Assembly: GCA_023512835.1 (NCBI GenBank)
Contig: CM042085.1
Location: forward strand, 2,699,989-2,763,988
Direction of reading: 5' to 3'
Source: Taxillus chinensis
Taxonomy: Eukaryota; Streptophyta; Magnoliopsida; Santalales; Loranthaceae
Length of the DNA stretch: 64,000 nucleotides
Under the pieces are notes generated by a model. The model did not search any database. It was not told the origin of the DNA and was given only the letters and a program-made list of their open reading frames with translations. Shown one piece after another: positions 47,982 through 62,869 of this stretch (the stretch's first letter is position 1; the number at the start of each line of letters is the position of its first letter). A program made the position numbers and the translations under genes.

Positions 47982-49393
47982 GTGGTCAAAATGGGCTTTG
48001 CAGCCACAGAATTTCATTACAAAACCAATATAGAAAACATGTTACTTGTGGTAGAACAAGTCCAAAAGCTTTCACGGGGTGACCACACATTTGGAGGCGT
48101 GCAAAAATGAAAATGACAGATGATGGGTGTCCAGTGTCCAAACTCCGAACTGGGCAACGCAGAACACATATATCGTCACGGGCCATCATGACTCATATGG
48201 GCCCATAATGGTCGTACTCATGAGGTGGTGATGTGGACTGGGCCTCTGGAAATGTCACCACCCTCCGCGGCTCCGCCTGCGGTGGGATTTTCTTGTTTTA
48301 TTGGGGGTGTGTTTTGTTTTGTTTGCGGGGCCCATCCTCTGCCTTCCACCATCCTTTTTTTTTTTTTTTGGTTTCCTGACATGTCTCTAATAATAGAAAA
48401 AGGACAAACAGAAGATGAGAGGTTCTGTAGTGTAGTGTCTATTGTCTATTTGTCTTCTGTCTTATTTTTTTTTTTCTTCTTTTTCCTTTTTCAAATAAGA
48501 GAATTGAGTTGGATTAAGATTTTTTAAAAAAAAAAAAACCACTTCTTTTCAAATTGGCCTTCGAAAAATAAATCTGAAAATTGTGTTTTCAGACTTTTAA
48601 ATTGCATAATTAATCTGTAATTTAAAAAAAAGAGATTTTCTATCTCATAGTCATAGATAGGGTGTAATATTGTTGAACACACTCACGTTGATATGTTCAT
48701 TAATTATTATTTGTTGTGTTATGTAAGCAGAGTTTAGAAAACTTCATAACACGGCTGGTAAATCAGCTGGCACTGAACTTGAAGATCATTAAGGAGGTGG
48801 GAGTGAAGACCGTGGTGGTGGGGGGTTTGCCGCCATTTGGTTGCCTTCCTTCGGTCACTGACGCCTTGTCCTTCAAATCTTGCGATTCCACCAAAAATGG
48901 TGTGGCCACCCTCCACAACCACCTCTTGAACCAAGCCGTGGCCGAGTTGAACGCCAAAGCCAAGCCCCTTCCTCCCCCTTTCTTCATCCTCGACCTCTAC
49001 TCGGCCTTCATGTCCGCCATCAACAACACCAAAGCAAACCGAGGTACATCTATACATCAATATTACACACACATTTTCACTTCTGACACACGTACACGCG
49101 TATTTGTTCAAGCTGTTACTGGTTAATTTGTTGTCTCTCGCTTTTGTTGTGGCCTGTGGGTAGGTATAGGAGGAGAGCGGGGCAAGTTTGGGAATCCATT
49201 GCAGCCGTGTTGCATTGGAAAGGAGAGCAATTATTCATGCGGGAACACCGACGGGAGCGGGGCGAAGATGTACACGCTATGCGAGGACCGCGACTCGGCA
49301 TTCTTTTGGGACTCGGTCCACCCAACTCAGCGGGGATGGAGTGTCGTGTATTCTGCCCTGCTATCCAGTCTACATAAGATTAGCCAAACTTAG
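45956..49393 (+). CDS. GDSL esterase/lipase, secreted
   Basis: Five exons (45956-46016, 46206-46403, 47254-47528, 48731-49043, 49164-49393) encode about 358 residues. Exon 1 is a signal peptide (MMQPLILLLFLSRFLALLA). Block I has the nucleophilic Ser in FVFGDSYADTGN, block II the oxyanion Gly in FAHGGTGAF, block III Asn in SGNDYTFF, and block V the Asp/His pair in DSVHPTQRGW. All catalytic residues are therefore present. SGNH hydrolases of this kind act on esters in the apoplast, such as cutin monomers, lipids or acetylated sugars; the substrate cannot be told from sequence. The family resembles the Arabidopsis At5g03610 group as I remember it. Exon 3 starts at CAAGGC because only that acceptor keeps phase. 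Exon 5 has two in-frame acceptors six bases apart (tag|GTATAG|GAG). No damage is seen. Confidence 0.92.
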
Positions 49394-49895
49394 ATTAGAT
49401 TAGATATATCCCCACTCCCTTAAGTTGCAACCCAAATAATAATAATAATAATAACCAGATTGTGGTCGCTCTATCCTATATAAATAAATCATCTATTATA
49501 TTCTTCAGGAATTGTGGTTCATTCATAGCGCCAATTGATAATAATATATTGTATATGGACTAGATCATGGAAGGCTTGTGGTGGAGGTCAACAAGCCTGA
49601 AATTTGTCAGAGGAATGCAGCTGCTTTGTACGGGCTGACATCTTACTTACGGACCCTATCGGCAGCCATAGCCCATCATATAGGTATTGGGTGGATGCAA
49701 AGTTGGAACTGTGGATACAAAGTTGACCACGCCTTCACTGTTGTCGACACTTCACTGATTGCTTCGTTACTGTTATCGTATGTGTAAGTTCGGTTGGGTT
49801 AGTAAGGCTTGTGAGTTGTGATCTCAATTATATAAGATTATAAGTTATATTATTAATTATATATTTAATTTGTACATAGTTAATTAATAATAATA

Positions 49896-50330
49896 GAAAT
49901 CCAAAATGCCTGGTCACGGTCCATTTAATTATCAAGATGCGGCTCAAATTAATCTTTGACCGGAGTGTTGATTTGACAGCAAAAACTTTTAGATGGATCA
50001 CTCACAATGCCGACAGAATCAGGTAACTGGGTGGGTGTTGAAAGTTAGTGAAACTAGTGTTGAATGAGTCTCTCTTAACTGGTTTATTTTATTGTTATTT
50101 TATTCGGATCGTCCAACACAAGACTGATCCTGGTTGCTAATCTTTAGCTTATGGAAATCCAAAATGCCTGGTCCACTTAATTAACCATATGCGCGGGGCT
50201 CAAACCTTTGACGAGAGTTTTGATTGATTTAACGGCAACAACTTTTAGATGGACCACTCTCATTGCCAACAAAATCGGATAACTGGGGGTGTTGAAAAAG
50301 TTAGTAAAAATTACTATTGAGTAAGTACTA
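49896..50330. repeat. Diverged direct duplication, period about 258 bp
   Basis: Segment 49896-50070 recurs at 50154-50330. Shared words in order include 'gaaatccaaaatgcctggtc', 'caacttttagatgga' (or a one-base variant) and 'aactgggtgggtgttgaaa' (or 'aactgggggtgttgaaa'). Many substitutions indicate age. Confidence 0.75.
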
Positions 50331-50419
50331 TATTGGCTTATTTAAGAGTCAATGGATGGAGCTAGTGGCTGTAGTTAGTGACTTATTTCTAGAATGCTTT
50401 TTTGTATTTAAGATTGTAG

Positions 50420-50981
50420 TAGGGTTGAGCATCGGTCGGTTTGTATATAATTTTTAAACCAAATCAATGACATTTGGTTTGAAAAAAATTCAAACCAAAA
50501 CCAACCAAAAAATATTAAAAATCATCGGTTTTGGTTTGGTTCGGTGCATAAAATTTCGGTTCGGTTCATCGGTTTGAATCGGTTTTTGAATTTTAACGTC
50601 AAATAAACAATACATTCATTTTAATTCTAAAACATTATCACCAATCGGTCAAGTTTACGACTCTACGAGTAGATCCGACAGAAATAAGTGAAAATTGAGA
50701 AGTGGGAATGTCCACCTTTGGCCTTTTTACTTTGAGAAAGTATAAAACTAAGGGATGCATGAGAATTGGGAAGCGGAAAGTGCCGACGTGCCAAAGTAAT
50801 AACGTTTGTTCGGTCGGTTCGGTTAACCAAACTCCCAAAATCATAAACCGAACCAATAGTATCGGTTTTCCAAAAATAAAAACCAAATAAACTAATATAA
50901 TTTTAAAAACTAGCTTTTTTCAGTCCAAACGGTTTGGCTCGGTTCGGTTCGTCGGTTTGATTCGGTTCTTGATCACTCCTA
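50420..50981. mobile_element. Non-autonomous hAT-like element with 8-bp target duplication
   Basis: The element of 562 bp is flanked by GATTGTAG at 50412-50419 and 50982-50989, an exact 8-bp target-site duplication. Its left end starts TAGGGTTGAGCA and its right end, reversed, starts TAGGAGTGATCA (9 of 12 match). Both subterminal regions are full of CGGTTCGGTT-type words in opposite orientation. An 8-bp duplication with short inverted ends is the hAT superfamily pattern. No transposase is encoded. Confidence 0.75.
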
Positions 50982-51192
50982 GATTGTAGTGTGGTTCAAG
51001 TTATCCACAAGAAACGTTTATGTTTTCTTACATGGGGAATCATTACGTTGCTAAAACAGGGAGCAGCGCCAAAATCCAACTTGAAATTTACATAAGAGAT
51101 ACGAAGCACATTAAAACAAAAAAAATGCACCAACACAAATAGCGTGAGTTCGATTAACTGTATCTTACAAGCTAAGCAGCAGGTTTAAAAAT

Positions 51193-56466
<5,274 letters not shown>

Positions 56467-56567
56467 TGATCAATCTCAGAGGGGTCGGCCTTTGCTGGTG
56501 GGAGGAGACAGGAGACGAACGAGGGAAACGGGTAGGACAGTGCTTGGTCTTCGACCCCCGGGTGGGG

Positions 56568-56575
56568 CTTTATAG
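56568..56575 (-). promoter_or_regulatory. TATA box for MDHAR
   Basis: On the minus strand the sequence reads CACTATAAAGCC in a GC-rich setting, about 100 bases upstream of the ATG at 56466. Transcription start would be near 56540. Confidence 0.6.
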
Positions 56576-57756
56576 TGCGCGGCGGCGATAAGTTATTTTA
56601 GCGTTGATTATTTTTGTGACGACGGTGGTCATATAAAATTTCATTTCTAGAAATTGAATACACGATTTTTCGAATTACACGAGTCCGTGTGAATTAAAAT
56701 ATATTAATTCTAATAAATCAATTTCTTAATATTCTATTTTTATTTTTTAAAATATGAATATATTAAATTTACGTCAATACCCTTATAGAATATGGTTTTC
56801 TGGAAATAATGATAATAGTAATATAGATTATGGGATGATATATTTTTTTGGAAAAAATATTATAAATAATAAATGCTTAATGGGTTTTTTTCAAAGATTG
56901 TTTTAGTTTTATTAGATATTCAAATTTGTGCGTATTTTTTAGTATGCTTGACTGAGTATTTATATTTATATATATATATTAAAAAACAAAGTATGTGAGC
57001 AACGTAATTAACTTTTCCGTTTTCACATTTCACAACAACGAAAAAGAAAATGAATTTATAACAAGTTTTATTGAAGCTGTGAACGTCATCGGTGACGTCA
57101 ACCAAATTGACCAGACATAGGAATCAAATGGCATTCACAGTGTTCACACGAATTTAATGTAGAGAAATCCTACTTTGGTTCTTGCAATTGCGGTTCCAAG
57201 GTCTTGGCTCTGTCCGATTAGATGCTGCCGCGTCCGCTTGCGACCATGGCTACCTCATCGACCCTGCCTCCATAATCTATATTTGAGATGGCAATCGGGT
57301 CAGGATGAGTATTGGGTGACTCAAATCTACTCTGAACGAGTTCCGATCGAAATGAGATAAAAGTATTGAGTGTGATGAGTCAAGCAAGTCAGATCGAATA
57401 TTGGATGATAAAATTATTAATTTTTTTTTTAAAATGCCAGATGTAACGGCTAATATTCGTGATCATTTCGTTATCTCATCAGGGCAGAGCGAGAAAAAAT
57501 GACCCAAATCGAATCAAGTCAGGCCAAAATTATTATCCCTAGTCCATACTGCAAAGCCTTGCCTTCGAAACAAGAGTAATTCATACACAGTTGTATCACT
57601 CAGTTTCATATAATAGGTTTACCAGTAAAAATATTATATCATGAAAATATAAATACAAATAGGTCATAAAAAAAAACATAAAAATGTGATTAATCAACTA
57701 TAAAGATATCATCGATTCTAAAAAATAGGTTTGCGAGATACAATACCTAAAATCAA

Positions 57757-58048
57757 TAGGCCTGACAACAGATCAAGTCAAGTCCAGATACTAAACCCAA
57801 CTATATATTTTATAGACCACCTCGAATCCGTCCCGACCCGTCATTTTGGGCACTTCAAGTGGGGTCAGGTTAGGTCAAGGTTTTTAGTTTGCTTTTGCTT
57901 GAAAATATCAGGTTGGGGTAAGTCGGGCAAGACCCGAGCCCAACCGATAGCGTGTTGGGGCGGAACAGCCGGAGTCCGAGCCAGTCAATACGGGAACAGC
58001 CGGAGTCCGAGCCAGTCGATACGGGAAGAGACAAAATTGTCACCCCTA
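57757..58048. mobile_element. Non-autonomous hAT-like element with an internal 31-bp repeat
   Basis: The left end starts TAGGCCTGACAA and the right end, reversed, starts TAGGGGTGACAA (10 of 12 match). The flanks AAAATCAA (57749-57756) and AAAATAAA (58049-58056) match at 7 of 8 positions, as an aged 8-bp target duplication would. Inside, a 31-bp unit beginning 'aacagccggagtccgagcc' occurs twice in tandem (57964-57994 and 57995-58025) with one difference. Confidence 0.6.
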
Positions 58049-59018
58049 AAAATAAAAAATGAATTCAAAATATTTAAATATGAGGGACCGAAATACAAGT
58101 TATATATATATATATATAAGTAATATATAAAATAAAGTAACATTTAATTCAATTTTAGCTAAATATAAACTTTATATGTATATATATATATATGTGTGTG
58201 TGTGTTAATGTATTAACTATTAATGTATATTTATTGTGTATAAGAAAATTTATAAATTTCTCCCGCAAACATTTGAAAACACTTTTAGAAAATACAAAAA
58301 ACTTCACCCCAAAATGTCATGTCAAATGTTCATTAGGGTATATAAAACTCGTTATTTATAATAATTAGCAAGTTATCAGGAAAAAACATTTCAAACATGA
58401 TAGCAATAAGCAAATGCATCACAGTAATTTTAAAATCACAATATGTTCCTAGTATCCTATTGTTCTAGCAATGACTAGGTAGAGATTGTATTTATTTTTT
58501 TTACATTTGAAATAGTTCTATTTTTGGTTTGGGTGTTTGGAGAATTTAGTTATTCTTCTATAGAGCTTCACAACCTTTTTTTTTTTAAATTATTTGAGGT
58601 AAACTTTTAGCAATAAAATTTTATCAATTTATGTCATACACCTGCAATAACATAAATAGTCATACATTAATATACTACTACTAGTTTATCCATACGCTTG
58701 CTTTCAAGTGTTTTAAAATTTGTTTTAATTGTTTTTATTTTAATTAAAGTAAAAGAAACATTTTAGTGGCTGTTCGGCTTATTTGTGTATTATATCATTG
58801 TGATAACGATAATTTTAAGTATAATTTATCCTTTGTTAATTGATTTGTTCACTTGCTGCTTAGGAGTGAACCAAAAGAAAAATAATAATTTAATCAATGT
58901 TATCTGTATGTCCATGCTCTATAATGTTACCTTCTAATATTTTTCAAGCTATATTGTGTTAACTCAAAATATAAGAGACTTGCTCACTATTTTGAATTAT
59001 GGAGACTCATAATAGACT

Positions 59019-59557
59019 CAGGGCCAGCCCTGGAGTTTGAGTGGCCCTAAGCTAAGTTTTAGATTAGGGCCCCTCTAAAATGAATCTATGTGTGTTACTT
59101 GTTGTGTAGACGGGTCAAAGGACGAACGACTATTGGTGACTAGTGTTTGGTGGCATCGCAAGGTGAGGAGAGGCGAAGATCCAGAGGACCACAGGCCAAA
59201 GCGATGAATCCGAAGGAGGAGAGAGAGAGACTGAAGATGGAGGGGCGATGTTGTCGAGATGGATGACACTCGATGGCGGCCGCAGGTCGAGCATGGAGGG
59301 GGGCCACCATTTTCGACAGAGGACGGAGCAGAGTCGGACCAGATGAGAGGGAGGAGAGCCGGAGCAGGCTGCTGGAGAAGAAGGGATAGGGGCTTTTGTG
59401 TTTGCCGATCGGATTGGAGAGGTGCGACACGTGACTGCGGAATGAGAGATTAGAGCCTGTGCCGATAATAGTTAATATCAAATTAAATTATGGAGCCCCC
59501 AAAAATTGGGGGCCTCAATCGACTGCCTTAAACTGCAAAAGCCTAGGGCCGGCCCTA
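59019..59557. mobile_element. Non-autonomous hAT-like element with 8-bp target duplication
   Basis: The element of 539 bp is flanked by AATAGACT at 59011-59018 and 59558-59565, an exact 8-bp duplication. Its ends are CAGGGCCAGCCCTG on the left and, reversed, TAGGGCCGGCCCTA on the right. Each end is nearly palindromic, a feature of many plant hAT-type elements. The interior is GC-richer and purine-rich. It encodes no recognisable transposase. Confidence 0.75.
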
Positions 59558-59954
59558 AATAGACTCACTCATTATCTTAAAGGTTTGATAAAAGACTAAT
59601 TCATTATCTTAAAAGTTTGATAGAAGACTAATTCATTACACTCAATCAGTAAATTATATTTAGCACTCTCAACATTCCTTAATTACATGGTATAAACAAA
59701 CACTCTTCTAATTAGAAACTAGTTTAAAATTTGCTTGCACTGCACAAATTAAAAAGATATTTAATTTGTTATAGAACAATCCACACCCCACAAAATTAAT
59801 TTGGAAGCAGTTTAGCTGGAAGGTTTGTCTTGCAATGTCGCAATTAAAAAGATAATTAACTTTTGGTACGCAGATACACATACGCATTCATGAAAGGTTT
59901 TGATTTCAGTGTAACGTGGAAGGGTAAAAAGCTATATGTATTTCCTCAAAACCA

Positions 59955-60052
59955 TTGATTTCAGTGCAGCTATCAATAAAAACGCATTTCTCCTTATTTA
60001 TTTATTTCAGTGCATCATCTTATCTATCAATAAAAACGCATTTCTCGTTATG
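59955..60052. repeat. Short tandem duplication (about 50-bp unit)
   Basis: Both copies contain 'tttcagtgca' followed by 'ctatcaataaaaacgcattt' and 'ctc'. The second copy carries a small insertion. Non-coding. Confidence 0.75.
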
Positions 60053-62869
60053 ACCCGTACAGGACACGTCCCAAATCGGATCGGACAAACTTATTCCAAA
60101 TTAGGATGGGACAAGTATCCGGCATAATTCGCCCACTATCCCGCATAATATGCATTTGTCAATAATTTTGGACTTCCGTGTAACTCAGTGGGAGTACTTC
60201 TTAATTTCAGCGGTAATAAATTGACAAAATCAACTGTTAATTTTGGATAATAATATAATATATATTGTTTTTTTTTACGTGGATTAATTTATCACGTAAT
60301 ATTAAAAATATTATAAGGATTTTATAATCTGATTCATTTGATTAAATATTTAATATATTTTTTATTATAAATACTGTAATAATTAAATAAAAGTTTAATC
60401 ACTTAAAAATAAATTTAACGGTGGAATATGTACATCATGCAGACAAAACAAAGTGTATGGTAAATTGATTGCACCGTAACATTGAGTAAAAGTAGTGGCA
60501 AATTGACATTTTGAAGAAAATTAAGGTTAAAGGTAGTAAAATAGTGTACGTTAGATGAAATGGTTGGATATTTTTTAATTACCAAATCTACAAATTGCAC
60601 AAGTTGTTGACAAAAGTAATGATATGCAGGGCATAGTTTTTACTCATGGGTTGGTCATACCATTAAGATTAAGGTCTCAAATAAAAATTTCCTTGTGCGT
60701 TATTAATAAATTTAAAACTTGTTCCTATTACTTATTTTATAACCCACCTGTCATTAAATTTTACAGTGTAGGAGGAAGCAAGCATAACTTAACAGGTTAC
60801 CTTTGACCTGTCAATCTGACGGGCGTGCACGCATCGCAGACGCATAATCATATAAACGTTACTTATCAATACAAATGGTTTAAAAAATAATATACTACTT
60901 ATGGTATTGGTAATGACTGTTCATAGCATTTAAAAAAGTGGATTAATATAAGTAACCTCCCTAAAATGGCCGGTTAGCGGGAGCCCTCTCGTTACGAATA
61001 TTTTATTATTATTTAATTAAACAGCAGACCTCTCCGATGCCTCTTCTCTTCTCTTCTCTCTAGTTGATTGATGTATGTAAGTATGTTGCAGGGTGCACGC
61101 ACCTGACAATTTATTTGTTTTTAAAAGTTAATTAAGACATATATATATATATATATATTAATGAAAAAGAAAAAGAAAAAGAAGATATATATATATATAT
61201 ATATAATATAATCTCTATCTCCTTTTCGCTCCTCTCCACTCTGCCATTTTTCGCAACTACTGAGAAAATGGTGTTCTTCTATATTTTTCCCTCTCTCTCT
61301 CTCTATATCTCAATTAGGGTTTTGGATCTATCAATTTAGAAGAGGGTCGGTTCGCGCTGTGTTGGGGACTCTGGAGTTAGTCTCAGGTCTCGATAATTTG
61401 TTATATTGTCTCTGATCTTACTGAGCTGAAAGTTCATCATTTTCCCACTTATCTTGTTTCGTGTAAGTTAATTTTCATGCACATTTGAATCCAATTTTAT
61501 GCTTGTACGGCGATTTTTTTACCTTTTGAACTTCAATATCTGTACTGGGTTTTTTTGTTTTTGTGGGTTAATTTTCGATTTTCAGTTATGTTAATGCGTT
61601 TTGATGTTGGATTTGTTGAGAATTGATCAAGAAGTAGTATTTTTATTGTTCTATTCGTCTTATACTATTTGTATTCATGCTTTGTTGCTTGGAAGTTTGT
61701 GGTACGGTCGTTATGTTGTTATATTTGTTTAGTTCTATTGAGGCACTTAAATTTTTTTGATTTACTAATACGATTGAGCTGGTTGTTTGTTTGGTGCCTT
61801 AATGTGCTATGTTTGTGCAGGTTAAATGCAATATTGTTTCTTTACTTAGTGTTCAAGTGGGAGAAGTTCAAGATCTACATATTGGGGAAAATAGATCCTT
61901 TATTGTGATTTGCACAGAGTTTAAAGTTCTTTGGGGCAGCATTTAAATGGGGAACATTTGAGGTAATAGAAGATATCAAACACAATTGACCATATATATA
62001 TATATATATTCAAGATCCCAATTCTGCTACCAGAGTGGAGATTGCAAGTTGAATGTCCTTCAATATTGGGATAGCCATTTAGGAAATGTGATAAAATGAT
62101 CATTCAAATTTTAAGTTTTATGTGTGGAACTACAGAAACAAGATTCCCCACTTCATTGATTTTATCTTCCAGTCCAATATGACAGATTGGCTTTTTTATG
62201 AGAATTGTGTTATTTTCCTTTCCATATATTTTGTTGGGGATTTAATGGAACATTACTTGTATACACACTCGGGATGAATTCATGTCTTAACATCACAAGA
62301 GAGGGGTGAGTTACTGATTAATTAATTAAGATTGTAATGCTTTAAGTGGTCAAATCCAACAGTGTTTAATCTCTGTAGAAGGTTTTTGACTCAAACAATC
62401 ACTCAATTCACATGAAATTTGAGAAATATGAGCCACTACTCAATTGAGTCATTGCAATCTTGGGGAGTTATCCATCAAAGTCACTTCTCTGCTAAGATAA
62501 TGTTAAACCGTTTACTGAGCAAGTCACACCTTTGGTGAGTTGGTCAGATGGTAGACTTTTTCTTTTTCTTATTTGGATTAAAATAGAGTAACTTTATCTC
62601 TGTTTTTTTCTTCTTCTTTTCTTGGTTCTAATGTATCTGGTTGTCCTGTCAGTATAGGATGGAGCATCTTCGACTGTCTTGAAGCTTCCAGGCAGACGAC
62701 CTTCCAATCAAAATTATCACAGATGGCTTTTCAGTTCTTGCTCTGCAATTCCTGTTCATAAAATTCACACAAACCTCAGAGCTTCCGTGGATAGTTTTAT
62801 AGGGAGTTTCAAATTTATACTTTACCTCGTGAAATTATCAAATCATATCAAACTGGATAAGCAGGCATA

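Larger units (their letters stand above)
49394..51192. other. Region between the convergent GDSL and MDHAR genes
   Basis: It contains the GDSL 3' UTR, an (AAT)n run near 49435-49454, a diverged duplication (49896-50070 and 50154-50330), a hAT-like element at 50420-50981 and the MDHAR 3' UTR. A 69-codon frame at 49578-49787 has no recognisable motif. Confidence 0.5.
56576..62869. other. Divergent intergenic region, MDHAR to KIPK-like gene
   Basis: This 6.3-kb AT-rich stretch holds two hAT-like elements (57757-58048 and 59019-59557), a short tandem duplication near 59955-60052, and TA microsatellites (for example 58180-58193, 61137-61160 and 61183-61205). From about 61200 it becomes the KIPK leader region, with a CT-rich tract near 61289-61304. 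A 5'-UTR intron of more than 1 kb is likely there because the coding frame starts only at 62870. No other gene was recognised. Confidence 0.5.

Noticed and set aside
49578..49787. 69-codon plus frame after the GDSL gene
   Set aside because: It is stop-free over a moderately GC-rich patch, but has no domain, no start signals and no splice partner that I could find.
57293..57540. Possible fourth hAT-like element
   Set aside because: The ends (TGAGATGGCAAT and, reversed, TAGGGATAATAAT) are only loosely similar and the flanks show no 8-bp duplication.
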